NCBI GenBank assembly: GCA_026390555.1
Contig: JAPLFS010000043.1
Coordinates: 1-33,845 of the forward strand
DNA: 33,845 bases
Origin: Pseudomonadota bacterium
GTDB taxonomy: Bacteria > Bdellovibrionota_C > UBA2361 > OMII01
Direction: 5' to 3'
Position numbers and translations under genes: made by a program
In this document: one piece after another, positions 1 to 8,609 of the stretch
How positions within the stretch are numbered: position 1 is the first letter of the stretch
How the letters are laid out: the number at the start of each line of letters is the position of its first letter
Notes under the pieces: model-generated
The model's input: the letters and a program-made list of their open reading frames with translations, nothing else
What the model was told of the DNA's origin: nothing
Databases searched by the model: none

Positions 1-843
1 CGCAGAGAGTAAGAGTAAGTAGGCACCATGCAAACCAGGGCTACCACTATACCAACTGATGAAATCGGTAATATCCTGGCTTTCGTTACACCGAGTAACT
101 CCAGTATGCGAGCTAATACTAACACAGTTAGCGATACAGAGCAGGACAATCGCCGCTACCACGATCTTCCTACTGCACCATATCTTTCTACTGCCCAGCG
201 TAAATACAAAGCAGGCCAGAAAGATCGGAGTCATAATAACCCCAAGTGGATGTAGCACTGCGGCAAACAAGGCAATAAATCCTACCGCGGCGAGCAAGAC
301 TCCGCGGCGCCAGGGGGAAATATCGCTACTCTGCATCCCATACTGGGCTATTACTATCGCCAAAAAGGCGCACATGACGAGAGCGCCCTCCGGTCTGGCC
401 ATTACAAATAGAAATGGAAATGCGCCGAGACTCATGCTTAGAGAGTAGGTAGCTATTAAGCTCCTAGGCACGAGACGTGCATTATTTGTAAGGATCTTAA
501 AGAGCAACCAAACATCTAGCAGAGCGATTGCAAGACCTAGGCCACGTAACCACATAAGATTAGGAATAACTCCATAAAGCGCACCTAATATCATGCGCGG
601 CACGACCCAGAGCAAAGGAGTCTCTTGACTGAACTCGGTTGTACACTGCGGCCACATAAACAACATGCGCCCGCCCTCTCGGAAGTATCGGCCGAGGATA
701 TACTCGTACGCTATCTCATCAAAATAGACCGGATTCAAGGCGGCTATAGCGTAGGAGCCAAGAAACCAAAGAGCTATAAGTACGGTCCAAATACCGCCAC
801 CAGCACGAACTACTGGCTCTGTTTGTTGAATAGAGCTTTGCAC
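1..843 (-). CDS. GT-C/GT39-like polytopic membrane glycosyltransferase, 3' end cut by window edge
   Basis: An uninterrupted frame of 281 codons runs from a GTG at 843 off the left edge. The protein has a first membrane span (about residues 18-36) followed by an extracytoplasmic loop with the acidic pair D42-E43 (NPVYFDEIAYEYILGRY) and then several more hydrophobic segments. A Phe-Asp-Glu pair right after the first span is the hallmark of GT-C lipid-linked sugar transferases such as PMT/ArnT-like proteins, so transfer of a sugar from a polyprenyl-phosphate donor is the inferred role. There is a stop four codons upstream of the GTG and no clear ribosome site, so the start is uncertain. It lies 61 bp downstream of the subtilase gene on the same strand. 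The C-terminal half is outside the window. Confidence 0.72.
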   Translation of the reverse strand, partial: MQSSIQQTEPVVRAGGGIWTVLIALWFLGSYAIAALNPVYFDEIAYEYILGRYFREGGRMLFMWPQCTTEFSQETPLLWVVPRMILGALYGVIPNLMWLRGLGLAIALLDVWLLFKILTNNARLVPRSLIATYSLSMSLGAFPFLFVMARPEGALVMCAFLAIVIAQYGMQSSDISPWRRGVLLAAVGFIALFAAVLHPLGVIMTPIFLACFVFTLGSRKIWCSRKIVVAAIVLLCIANCVSISSHTGVTRCNESQDITDFISWYSGSPGLHGAYLLLLSA

Positions 844-904
844 GTAGTGTGGTTAACACAGGGGCATAGGCTTAGCCAGCACTAAAGGTTTTGCCCAGCT
901 CTAG

Positions 905-2596
905 CTATCGCAGCCTTACGGATCTAGAGCGATTTCCGTTGTCATCCTTGACATAGCACCTGGTATGAACCTTCGGTCGGCGACGTTCTAGCTCGTAATA
1001 GCCAGAGAGATCACTGACTCGAGTTGCAACCTGGCGTTTTTTACAGAGCAGATGAACAGCCTTATCCGCTAATAAGTTGCCGTTAGAATCGAATATCTCA
1101 CCGAAGAGATAGGCGCGCCTCTGCGAGCGCTCAATTGAAAGGGTCAACGTATTATTGCCAACTAAAACATCCGTTGGCGGCGTTGGGGCTATTCCAGAGA
1201 TGGCAACTGCAATAGCGCTAGCCGCATTTATCCTACCACCCGTTACGATACGGCCAAGTAAAGATGCCTGGGAATCAACCGTATTCATTATAATAGTTTT
1301 AATATCCGCATAGCCTAGGGTTGGATTAACCCCCTTGATAAGCGCGGCAAGCCCTGCGACATGTGGCGTAGCCATCGAGGTACCACTAAAGCTCTGGTAT
1401 GCATCGCTAGGTGTGGTGCTTAAAATGTCAGATCCAGGCGCCGCTACATCGACCTTTGTTACGCCATAGTTTGAGAAGTTCGTCAAAACATCGCTAGAAT
1501 TAGTCGCGGCAACGACCAAAATATTATCCGCAGAGAAGTTCCCCGGATATGACGGCACGCTATCGTTATCGCTAGACTCATTCCCTGCGGCGACTACGAG
1601 CAGGACATTTTGTGTGCGCGCATATGTTACCGCGTTCTGAAGCACCTGTGCATTAGAGGGTCCGCCCAATGAGAGGTTAATTACTGAGGCCCCGCGATCT
1701 GCTGCGTATTCGATCCCCGCTGCAACATCGGAGAGAAAGCCACTGCCCTGGCTATCAAGAACCTTGACCGCCAATAGACCCACCTGCCAATTAACCCCAG
1801 TTACGCCACGGGCGTTGTTGCCGCGAGCTCCGATCGTACCAGCAACGTGCGTGCCGTGCTCATTGTCATCCATCGGATTGCGATCCGTGTTAGCGAAGTC
1901 GTACCCATAGTAATCATCAACAAAACCGTTGCCATCATCGTCCACCCCGTTTGCTGGGGTCTCGCCTGAGTTAAGCTGAATATTTCCCTGCAGGTCCGGA
2001 TGCATGTAGTCGATGCCGGTATCAACAACAGCTACAACTACGCTGCTTGAGCCGGTCGTAATATCCCACGCCGCAGGTGCGCCAATCCTCTCCATGCCGT
2101 AAAGTGCCGAATAGTTGGTATCGTTTGGTATACCTGCGGCATGGAAGAGGACATTCGCCTCACAGGTGACCGAGGTAGTCGGATTATTCCTGTACACCTC
2201 GGCACAGATAGCGGCTATGGCAGCGTCATTTACTACCACAGGATTAAACGATTGTGCGGCGACAACATCAGTCGTAGATACTACGCCTATGGAGCTCGAC
2301 CCCTGGGACCGTTGTATATGCAGGTGCGCTGGTGTTCGCAGGTTCTTTATGTTGCGCGCCGCAGCACGGGTCTGGAGATCTCGGGGAAATGAGACTACAA
2401 CCTCCTTGCCCGGAACGATAAGCCGCAGTGGCTCTGCGTAAGATAGTGGCTCTGCGTGAGCTAGTGGCTCTGTGTAAGCTAGTGGCTCTGCGTGAGCTGT
2501 TGAAAAAGCTATGCCGTACAGCAACAGCGTTCCATACAACCCTATAGGCAGAGATCTTAATAAGGGAAGTGATTTAAAGATACTTTTAAGGTGCAT
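905..2596 (-). CDS. secreted subtilisin-like serine protease (S8 family)
   Basis: A peptidase S8 protein of 563 residues from the ATG at 2596. The triad is clear: D192 in VVDTGIDYMHPDL, H247 in HGTHVAGT, S407 in SGTSMATPHVAGL, with the oxyanion Asn in AAGNE. A DDDGNGFVDD segment between Asp and His resembles the calcium-binding insert of related subtilases. The N-terminus (MHLKSIFKSLPLLRSL, then a hydrophobic core ending AHA) is a signal peptide, followed by four six-residue EPL repeats and a short propeptide-like stretch. The last 75 residues resemble a small beta-sandwich with a possible carboxypeptidase-regulatory-like fold. A GTG at 2626 would add ten residues, but they do not improve the signal peptide, and GGAG lies 11 bases before the ATG. 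It is probably exported to the periplasm or outside the cell. Confidence 0.9.
   Translation of the reverse strand: MHLKSIFKSLPLLRSLPIGLYGTLLLYGIAFSTAHAEPLAYTEPLAHAEPLSYAEPLRLIVPGKEVVVSFPRDLQTRAAARNIKNLRTPAHLHIQRSQGSSSIGVVSTTDVVAAQSFNPVVVNDAAIAAICAEVYRNNPTTSVTCEANVLFHAAGIPNDTNYSALYGMERIGAPAAWDITTGSSSVVVAVVDTGIDYMHPDLQGNIQLNSGETPANGVDDDGNGFVDDYYGYDFANTDRNPMDDNEHGTHVAGTIGARGNNARGVTGVNWQVGLLAVKVLDSQGSGFLSDVAAGIEYAADRGASVINLSLGGPSNAQVLQNAVTYARTQNVLLVVAAGNESSDNDSVPSYPGNFSADNILVVAATNSSDVLTNFSNYGVTKVDVAAPGSDILSTTPSDAYQSFSGTSMATPHVAGLAALIKGVNPTLGYADIKTIIMNTVDSQASLLGRIVTGGRINAASAIAVAISGIAPTPPTDVLVGNNTLTLSIERSQRRAYLFGEIFDSNGNLLADKAVHLLCKKRQVATRVSDLSGYYELERRRPKVHTRCYVKDDNGNRSRSVRLR
2427..2498 (-). repeat. 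four tandem 18-bp units inside the subtilase gene
   Basis: Four back-to-back 18-bp units (2427-2444, 2445-2462, 2463-2480, 2481-2498) start with AGTGGCTCTG on the plus strand and differ at one to three positions. Units 2 and 4 are identical, which suggests a 36-bp duplication of an earlier pair. In the protein they give EPL followed by Ala/Ser-Tyr/His-Ala/Thr four times, directly after the predicted signal peptidase site. Confidence 0.95.
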
Positions 2597-2700
2597 AGAA
2601 ACAGATGCTCCAAGTAGATATACCACTGCGCTTTTATACTCCTATCTTAAGTACTATGCGAATAATTTATTAAGTCTTTGTGTTCAAAGCGTTACATTAA

Positions 2701-3192
2701 CTAACGGGTGTGTTGTGGTAGCGGATGTTTGCGTCGCCAATCAATGATCTCAAGCGTTGCAATGCCTGCTTCTAGTCCCTTATTGCGCTGATCGTCTTGG
2801 CTGCGTGCAGCGGCGTCTTCAATTTTATCCACCGGCAGGATCTCGTTTATGATCGGAACATCACACTCGAACATCACGCGCTCAAGTCCACTCATACAGA
2901 GATCTTTAACGATATCAAAGTGGTAGGTATCACCCTTGAGAATAACTCCGAAGACGATTATCGCCTCTAGTGTTGGATCGCACTGCATCAGCCTACGAGC
3001 AGCAAGGGGGATCTCAAGACATCCTGGAACGATATGAATTTGCGGCTCGGCACAACCACCATCCTCAAGCACCCCAAGGCATTTTTTGATCATCGCCTCG
3101 GAGTATTCACGGTACCACTTAGAGGCGATGATCGCCACATTGGCGCCCTCAACGCGGGGCAGCTGCGCTATGTTATATGAGGCCTGCGCCAT
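2701..3192 (-). CDS. ribH: 6,7-dimethyl-8-ribityllumazine synthase
   Basis: Condenses 5-amino-6-ribitylamino-uracil with dihydroxybutanone phosphate to lumazine, the penultimate step of riboflavin synthesis, in the cytoplasm. Family signatures appear in order: the nucleotide-like NVAIIASKWY strand, VPGCLEIPLAA, GVILKGDTYHFDIV with the catalytic His, the CDVPIINEILPV loop (PI.xGvLT in most members) and RNKGLEAGIATLEII at the C-terminus. The 163-residue length fits the family. GAGAG lies about eight bases before the ATG. No other rib gene is adjacent; tRNA-Leu lies upstream and the subtilase gene downstream on the same strand. Confidence 0.95.
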   Translation of the reverse strand: MAQASYNIAQLPRVEGANVAIIASKWYREYSEAMIKKCLGVLEDGGCAEPQIHIVPGCLEIPLAARRLMQCDPTLEAIIVFGVILKGDTYHFDIVKDLCMSGLERVMFECDVPIINEILPVDKIEDAAARSQDDQRNKGLEAGIATLEIIDWRRKHPLPQHTR

Positions 3193-3212
3193 GAATATAC
3201 TCTCATGCTATA

Positions 3213-3295
3213 TACCGAAGAAGGGACTCGAACCCCCACACCCTTGCGAGTAGCGGATTTTGAATCCGCCGCGTCTACCATTCCGCCACTCCGGC
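3213..3295 (-). tRNA. tRNA-Leu (anticodon CAA)
   Basis: On the minus strand the acceptor GCCGGAG pairs with CTTCGGT (two G-U pairs), and the anticodon stem GCGGA/TCCGC closes a loop TTCAAAA giving anticodon CAA. A long variable arm, typical of Leu, precedes the T arm GGGGG-TTCGAGT-CCCTT. The discriminator is A and the 3' CCA is not encoded. Confidence 0.95.
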
Positions 3296-3308
3296 CCAAC
3301 GATGTAAG

Positions 3309-3337
3309 GTTTTAGACGTATTTCAGGAACAATTCAA
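3309..3337 (-). promoter_or_regulatory. candidate promoter of tRNA-Leu
   Basis: Reading the minus strand, TTGAAT (3337-3332) and TAAAAC (3314-3309) are separated by 17 bases, and the -10 box ends 13 bases before the tRNA. The fit to the sigma-70 consensus is moderate. Confidence 0.4.
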
Positions 3338-3347
3338 GCGTCGATAC

Positions 3348-4103
3348 TCAAGCCCTTACTGCGCCTCGAATTCGGTCCTCAATCTGCTCTAGCAGAGCCT
3401 CAGTTGAGGCCCCCCCCTGCTCAAACGGTTCAAGGAACTCAAGCTCTATGCAGGTGCCAAACGGTACCGGCAAAAAGTGATATCTAAGTAGCTCCCAGTT
3501 ACCCCGTATCACTATCGGTTGAATAATAGCTCCCGGCATGGCTATGGTCAGGGCTCTAAATCCTGTGGATTTGAATTTTTTCATCTTCCCATCCCTAGCG
3601 CGTGTCCCTTCTGGAAAAAGTGCCGCAACCTGGCATTCCCGCTCCTTTCGTGCTCCGAAGCTCCGAATCGCCGCTATTGATCGCTTGGGATCCTTGCGGT
3701 CGATCAGCACGGAGCCCAGTCGCCTAAGAGAGAGGGAAATACTAGGAATCCAACGTCCTAACTCCTGCTTGGCAACGAAGCCGATCTCACGCTGCCGGCA
3801 TGCCCACATAATCATCGGTATGTCGTACATGCTTTGATGATTCGATACGATAAGAACCGCGCGATCCTCTGGCAGTGTTGGTGTTCCTAAGACACGATAG
3901 GATGCCCCGGTCAGTAATCTGATATTCCAGATGATGCACAGGTTCATGATGTCGAGCACCCGTTTCTGTTGAGATCTGCCAAACAGCCCGGCTAGCAGCA
4001 GAAAAACGTGAAATACGCATAGGATCGATATAAATACGACGAAATAAGGCGGAGTTAGCACCCATCCAATTAACTTTCTATGCAGTGCCATCTCTACATT
4101 CAT
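3348..4103 (-). CDS. plsC: 1-acyl-sn-glycerol-3-phosphate acyltransferase
   Basis: Membrane-associated acyltransferase that converts lysophosphatidic acid to phosphatidic acid in phospholipid synthesis. The catalytic NHQSMYD (NHX4D) motif and the substrate-binding FPEGTRARDG block are both present, spaced as in the PlsC family. A long hydrophobic segment lies near the N-terminus (VLTPPYFVVFISILCVFHVF). At 251 residues the length is normal. It follows the unknown gene at 4138-4701 by 34 bp on the same strand and so may be co-transcribed with it. A second Met four codons in is an alternative start. Confidence 0.93.
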   Translation of the reverse strand: MNVEMALHRKLIGWVLTPPYFVVFISILCVFHVFLLLAGLFGRSQQKRVLDIMNLCIIWNIRLLTGASYRVLGTPTLPEDRAVLIVSNHQSMYDIPMIMWACRQREIGFVAKQELGRWIPSISLSLRRLGSVLIDRKDPKRSIAAIRSFGARKERECQVAALFPEGTRARDGKMKKFKSTGFRALTIAMPGAIIQPIVIRGNWELLRYHFLPVPFGTCIELEFLEPFEQGGASTEALLEQIEDRIRGAVRA

Positions 4104-4137
4104 CTACTACTCTCGAAGAACCGTTTCATACTTATAG

Positions 4138-4701
4138 TCAGATCCTATTGCTCTGCATAGAAACTCCATGCGCAAGCTTCTTTGACAACTTCGCACTTAA
4201 AACTGCTTGCGCCCCGTACTCGGCCAGTCTTGCTGCGTATTCGAGCACCTCCCTCTTCTCTGTTAACGAGAGAGCGCTCATATGCAGATGTCGTATCGAA
4301 TCAAGTTCTATGGCAAGCGCTAGTATTCTAGCTCGACCGTCCATAGTAGCATCAACTAGATCCTTTCGCAGCTCGTTGATAAGCCCCTTGATAGCCCCAT
4401 CTTCATCACCAAGTATATCTGGCATCGCTGGGATAGTGGCATATATAGCTGCACGCAAGGTGATAGGTTCATTGCAACCTCCATCTTGCAGCACACCTCC
4501 ATCTTGCAGCACAATGGACACGATGCGCGCTATGCGGGGATTAAATGACACCCCCTCCTCACGAACGATCCCAACCTCAAGGTTACCACCCGCTGCTCCA
4601 GCCTGCTGATAGTCCTGAGAGAGCTGTTGCAGGGTGCAAGGATCTAGTGTTCTAGACAGCTTAGCAAATAGCCCTGGACACTCCCGCTTAAATGATTCCA
4701 A
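4138..4701 (-). CDS. conserved-looking hypothetical protein of unknown function
   Basis: I do not recognise this 187-residue soluble protein. The start is a TTG with an excellent ribosome site, AGGAG seven bases upstream, and no better ATG exists. The N-terminal third is helical and polar, followed by a beta-rich stretch (NLEVGIVREEGVSFNPRIARIVSIVL) and a helical C-terminal half with no signal peptide or membrane span. The middle holds a perfect in-frame 18-bp duplication that doubles VLQDGG. It is the first gene of the minus-strand run leading into plsC, and its promoter should lie in 4702-4888, back to back with the DUF3108-like gene. Confidence 0.75.
   Translation of the reverse strand: MESFKRECPGLFAKLSRTLDPCTLQQLSQDYQQAGAAGGNLEVGIVREEGVSFNPRIARIVSIVLQDGGVLQDGGCNEPITLRAAIYATIPAMPDILGDEDGAIKGLINELRKDLVDATMDGRARILALAIELDSIRHLHMSALSLTEKREVLEYAARLAEYGAQAVLSAKLSKKLAHGVSMQSNRI
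4478..4513 (-). repeat. perfect 18-bp tandem duplication in the unknown gene
   Basis: CCTCCATCTTGCAGCACA occurs twice without a gap (4478-4495 and 4496-4513). It doubles six residues (VLQDGG) in frame. The absence of any difference suggests a recent slippage event. Confidence 0.95.
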
Positions 4702-4888
4702 TCTTAGCTCCTTTATCTCCCACTTGCCTCAAACAATGTTTGACAAGGCTTGGGCACTCATTCATGCTAGCCAACTTACTTAAACTACTCAAAAGCTAGT
4801 ACATGTATCGACCCTGACTCATCTAATTAAGCTGGTGCTGTCAGTTAGCTGCCATTACTATCACACTAACGTTCCCTACTAGAGAGCC

Positions 4889-5089
4889 ATGAGGGCCAAA
4901 CGCATGAAGAGAGTATTCATACCCCGCACGGCGATATGCGAAGCGGCTCAATTGAGCGTTATCACCTCTGCCCTCACCCTTATTATTACCTTTACGATGA
5001 CTGCAAAAGCTGACGATTACATAGCGCTCCGTTACCGTGCGAGAGAAGGGTGGCCAATATCTGATAGACGCAGCCGCGCGCACCTATAG
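4889..5089 (+). CDS. signal-peptide fragment, probable displaced N-terminus of the DUF3108-like gene
   Basis: A 66-codon frame whose first part is a convincing Sec signal: MKRVFIPRT, then a hydrophobic run (LSVITSALTLIITFTMTAKA) with cleavage expected after AKA. After DDYIALRYRARE the frame turns into low-complexity basic sequence and stops. The mature part of an exported protein continues in another frame at 5037-5714, which itself lacks an export signal. The simplest reading is one gene split by a frameshift near 5040-5055. Translation probably starts at 4889 or at the Met at 4904. Confidence 0.5.
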   Translation: MRAKRMKRVFIPRTAICEAAQLSVITSALTLIITFTMTAKADDYIALRYRAREGWPISDRRSRAHL

Positions 5090-5714
5090 CGGCGTTGACC
5101 TGCTCTATAAGCTACGCTACGAAGCCAGAGGGGTGCTGGAGGGATCGGATCTATCCTCTGTCAGCCTATCGATCGATCATCGCGAAAATTCTCGCCATAA
5201 GAATATCGAGCTAGCCTTTGAACCGCACTCAAAGAGCGTCTCGGCTATACGACGGAAGGGGCTAGATGACCCAGATAAGCAGTCGGTCTCCTTCACTCCG
5301 AACAATCCAACCATCGATCCGATCGGCGCTGCCTTCCTGGCACGAACCCTTGAATGGCAAATTGGAGAGAGCAAGCACTTCGACGTATTTAATGGCAGGA
5401 GTCGCTATTTTATAACCTTAACCGCAGTTAAGCGCACCACGATTAATTTTCAGGGCGCGCCGCGTAACGTATTCGTAATATCTCCACAGGTGCGGAATCT
5501 AACAACTACTAAGCCTCGCTCTAAACTGCGTGAAGCCTTTATATACATCACAGATGATGAGCAACGGGATATTCTTAGGATTGAGAGCTCCGTATTTATA
5601 GGAATGGTAACGGTCGAGATGGATTCATTTATACCGGCTGTAGATACGCGCCCAGCGCTAACAACCATCGCTCAAAGAGACTCCTCAAGCGAAGCCCGCG
5701 CTCAGATGCGCTAA
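5037..5714 (+). CDS. DUF3108-like envelope protein, body of a probably frameshifted gene
   Basis: A 225-codon frame opening at a GTG without a ribosome site. The pattern fits DUF3108: an early YxxxAxAxTxSGVDLLYKLRYEARG segment, charged strands (IELAFEP), then HFDVFNGRSRYFITLTAVKRTTI and a late NVFVISPQV plus AFIYITDDEQRDILRIESSVFIGMVTVEMDSF, that is, a beta-sandwich followed by the 'display pathway' strands usual in this family. DUF3108 proteins are exported and small; the export signal here is in the overlapping frame 4889-5089. The missing piece between signal and domain is only a few residues, so a single-base change around 5040-5055 would restore one protein of about 275 residues. It converges on fliD with 30 bp between stops. 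The family assignment is from pattern memory and moderately sure. Confidence 0.6.
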   Translation: MREKGGQYLIDAAARTYSGVDLLYKLRYEARGVLEGSDLSSVSLSIDHRENSRHKNIELAFEPHSKSVSAIRRKGLDDPDKQSVSFTPNNPTIDPIGAAFLARTLEWQIGESKHFDVFNGRSRYFITLTAVKRTTINFQGAPRNVFVISPQVRNLTTTKPRSKLREAFIYITDDEQRDILRIESSVFIGMVTVEMDSFIPAVDTRPALTTIAQRDSSSEARAQMR

Positions 5715-5744
5715 CAGTTGTTAAGTTGAATCGCCTTCTGCGAT

Positions 5745-7148
5745 CTATCCCAAGCCACTCAACGCACTTGTCAGTGAGCTCTGTTGTTGTTGCAAACGAC
5801 TCGTCAAGGCCTCAAGGCGTGCATAGCGTGACCGCATACTCTCGGCCTGGCGCTCGATCTGTTTCTCGGCCTCTTGAATACGGGTGCTCAGATCAGAGAC
5901 CGTCTCCTTATTGTTATTGACGCTCAGTTCCAACAATCCCTGAAAGCGGGTGTAAATATCGATAGTACCGGATGTTGTCGCCGTGATATCAGCAAAGCTG
6001 CTAAGAATATCGCTCACGCTCGTTGGTTCTGAAGCGATGGCTGTCTTTAGCTTAGTGGAGTCGAATTTAAGAGTTCCGTTCCGATCGGTTGTAATGCCGA
6101 GATCTGCAAAGATGCGCGCCGCAGAACCTCCGCTGGCAGTGGCGGTGGAGAGCGCAGAGCGCAGCGCTGTTAAGGCGCTGTCATCGTTTCTGCTACTAGC
6201 CAGTGGGGCGAATGTATTAGTCACCTCTTTTTTCGAATCATCTCTTGTAACCTGGTTGTTCTCATTTACGAACTGAACTAATTCATTGTACGAGTCGATA
6301 AAATCCTGCACCCTAGAGACAGTAGTGTCAACGTCTTCTGCTATTCGCACGATAGCGCTGCCGAGCGATGAAATGTTTAGAGTGACTCCAGGAATAACGT
6401 CGGTGATGCTGTTAGTAGTTCGTGTTATCGTTCCTATACCGGTGATAACTATCTCAGCATCATCAGCGGCATCCTCACTATGTGCCACTAAATTAGTAAG
6501 CGCGGCTCCTATCGCAGTTTGAGTGATAGTTCCCTTCTCTGTGCCTTCGTAGACAGAGGTAAGTACGATCTTGTAGGCCGGGCTTGCTGTCGTTCCTATA
6601 TTTACAAGCGATGCCTGCGCTTTCGAACTGGCATTATTAAAAGCCGTAACAAAATCTGATGCGCTATAGGTAGCATCAGTAATTTCAATACCGATGCTTT
6701 CCTGCTCTGCTCCAATCCCTACAGTAAAACTGATGGTTCTATCGGCGGCTGACTCTGCTCCGCTAAGGGTGTTCTGGACAGCCCCACTTAGGCTTGCAAA
6801 GGTTGCATCGAAACTGAAGGTGTGGTTTTTTGCTAGAGAGTTAACAGTTACGGAATAGCCTCCGTTAATTGCTGCATTAGAGGCCTCGGCGGTTACTACG
6901 GACTCCTTACTACTGACACCTGTCTTGCTTACTCCTCCACCGCTAAGGGTCGTAAATCCCTTAAGGGTAGCACGCAGTAGATCCATTTTATTGCTAAGCT
7001 CTTCGGTTGCTGCATTTGTTTCCTGCAGCTCCGTAATACGTTTTTCATTGGGTTTAACCCGCGTAGTACGTGATGCTTCGCTGGCAGCTTCTATCAACGC
7101 TGCCGAATCGATGCCCGATGCTAAACCAGAAAAACTCATGCCGGCCAT
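5745..7148 (-). CDS. fliD: flagellar hook-associated protein 2 (filament cap)
   Basis: FliD forms the pentameric cap that helps flagellin subunits assemble at the filament tip. The N-terminal MSFSGLASGIDSAALIEA matches the FliD signature SGlgSGlD, followed by heptad-like helix, a variable Ser/Thr/Ala-rich middle with repeated beta segments (about residues 90-270), and the C-terminal helical domain with NNNKETVSDLSTRIQEAEKQIERQ and the final LQQQQSSLTSALSGLG helix. The length of 467 residues is normal. A run of seven G lies directly before the ATG and may act as a ribosome site. It lies 64 bp downstream of the unknown gene 7213-8520 on the same strand; no fliS or flagellin gene is in the window. 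Confidence 0.9.
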   Translation of the reverse strand: MAGMSFSGLASGIDSAALIEAASEASRTTRVKPNEKRITELQETNAATEELSNKMDLLRATLKGFTTLSGGGVSKTGVSSKESVVTAEASNAAINGGYSVTVNSLAKNHTFSFDATFASLSGAVQNTLSGAESAADRTISFTVGIGAEQESIGIEITDATYSASDFVTAFNNASSKAQASLVNIGTTASPAYKIVLTSVYEGTEKGTITQTAIGAALTNLVAHSEDAADDAEIVITGIGTITRTTNSITDVIPGVTLNISSLGSAIVRIAEDVDTTVSRVQDFIDSYNELVQFVNENNQVTRDDSKKEVTNTFAPLASSRNDDSALTALRSALSTATASGGSAARIFADLGITTDRNGTLKFDSTKLKTAIASEPTSVSDILSSFADITATTSGTIDIYTRFQGLLELSVNNNKETVSDLSTRIQEAEKQIERQAESMRSRYARLEALTSRLQQQQSSLTSALSGLG

Positions 7149-7212
7149 AGTCCCCCCCGCGATTGAAGCAGAAAAAGGGTCTAGGGGTATTTATTGCCGC
7201 CTAAAGCCGGCA

Positions 7213-8520
7213 CTACTTTCCCTTACGAAGACCCTTACGAGGGGTTGTGCCCCTCACAACTTCACAGAGCCATGAGTGCAAGAACGGGTCCATGGCTGGG
7301 CAGAGCTCCTTAACTATACGCGCTACGTTGCGTGACTTATGGCGCTTCGCTTCATTAATAACGAGCGCAATCAGTGCAGTATTAAGGCTCCATACCCCCG
7401 GGCAAACCTGCGCTCCATAGCAGACCTGCGTAGCCTTAAGAGCTCGCGCAAGTACAATCGCCGCAAGGCCCGAAAACGCCGAGTAATTACCCTCGTCACT
7501 GACGAGCCGCGCCAGAGACGCTAGCGCGCAGCCAGGCGCCTGCAGCGCATCACTTATAAGAGCGATACGGGGTGACGTTCTATTGCTGCGGAGCCACCTA
7601 CCGAGCTGAGTTAATACACGGGGGGTGAGGGGGGCGTCCTCCACAACTCGCAGGAACTCCGACCTAGTGATATATTGCGGTAGAGAGCTCATCAACTCCT
7701 GTAATGAAGCCCCACTAGCTTCCTGCTGAGTTGTTGCCACGATAAAGGACTCTATCATCGCTAAGGCAGCAGGGGTGCGGCCTATTCCCCACACCTCTGA
7801 ACTTTCAACCAGCCAGGGGTGCTGTTTGCCGACCCCCATACCAACCGCGCTCTCGGTGCGAGCTGCACGCAATGAGGGTACTACAATTGGGGTGCGAAGT
7901 GCGCCTACCTTTATGCTGATAGCTCCCTTTGTTTTAAGGGCTCTCTCAATCGCCCTAGTAAGGTAGGAGATACGGGAGCCGCTAGTTGTGCGTTTTTTAA
8001 AAAGTAGCGCAACATCCATCTCGACCAGCTGCGCGATAGTCAGCGCCTCTTCAAAGGGCGCGCTGGGCCAGTCCGGGTCCCAGTACTGCCCAACGGTTGC
8101 GGTACGAATCACTTGAAATTTAGGATGTGCCTGCAGCTCCTTAACCTTCTGCTTTAGATTAATCTCCAACTGAACGGTGCTGTAGCTCTGTTCTACCCCT
8201 AGATCGTACGACTCTGCATTAGATTGTGTTGTATCCACGGCTCCGTTTGCTTCACTAGCGCCCCCATTCCCAAGGGCTAGAATGAGCTGTGCCAGATCTT
8301 CCATCTGCCGTGATGTTAGTTTATGTAGCTGCTTAATCCCCTGCGCTCTAAGCTCTATCAGCTTTTCACAGCTAATCTCAGCAACAGCTCCAAGCGTGCC
8401 CCTTTCAACTCCTATCAATTTTCCGATCTGAAGCGTGCGGAGAAATCCAAACCTATTTGAGGCAGCAAATGTTTCAAGCGCTTGGTCAAGTAGGTCCTCT
8501 GCATTACGTATTTTGGTCAT
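7213..8520 (-). CDS. hypothetical protein, 435 residues, upstream of fliD
   Basis: Not recognised. It is a soluble, basic, mostly helical protein without a signal peptide. Residues about 24-85 (LRTLQIGKLIGVERGTLGAV, then SCEKLIELRAQGIKQL) read like the helix-hairpin-helix C-terminal domain of RNA polymerase alpha, a fold used for DNA or protein contact; this is a weak inference. Two further helical sections follow (about 130-230 and 260-420), the second with winged-helix-like pieces (PQYITRSEFLRVVEDAPLTPRVLTQLGRWLRSN). TAGGA lies seven bases before the ATG. Shared strand and short gap suggest co-transcription with fliD, so a regulatory or motility role is possible but not shown. Confidence 0.7.
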   Translation of the reverse strand: MTKIRNAEDLLDQALETFAASNRFGFLRTLQIGKLIGVERGTLGAVAEISCEKLIELRAQGIKQLHKLTSRQMEDLAQLILALGNGGASEANGAVDTTQSNAESYDLGVEQSYSTVQLEINLKQKVKELQAHPKFQVIRTATVGQYWDPDWPSAPFEEALTIAQLVEMDVALLFKKRTTSGSRISYLTRAIERALKTKGAISIKVGALRTPIVVPSLRAARTESAVGMGVGKQHPWLVESSEVWGIGRTPAALAMIESFIVATTQQEASGASLQELMSSLPQYITRSEFLRVVEDAPLTPRVLTQLGRWLRSNRTSPRIALISDALQAPGCALASLARLVSDEGNYSAFSGLAAIVLARALKATQVCYGAQVCPGVWSLNTALIALVINEAKRHKSRNVARIVKELCPAMDPFLHSWLCEVVRGTTPRKGLRKGK

Positions 8521-8609
8521 TCCTGAATCCTACCTTTAATCTGCTAGATGCTAGGATGCGACTTTCTAACGCAATGGTCCAGGCCTCCTAACTCACAACC
8601 TATTAACGA

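Noticed and set aside
59-448. Open frame on the plus strand near the left edge
   Set aside because: The minus strand carries an uninterrupted 281-codon membrane-protein frame over the same bases with a clear GT-C-like motif; the plus frame is a shadow.
2141-2441. Open frames on plus inside the subtilase gene
   Set aside because: They are antisense to a well-conserved S8 protease and have no protein-like features or ribosome sites.
3035-3070. VLEDGGCAEP in ribH resembling VLQDGGCNEP in the unknown gene at 4138-4701
   Set aside because: The DNA match is short and patchy, and the ribH segment lies in a normal family position; likely coincidence.
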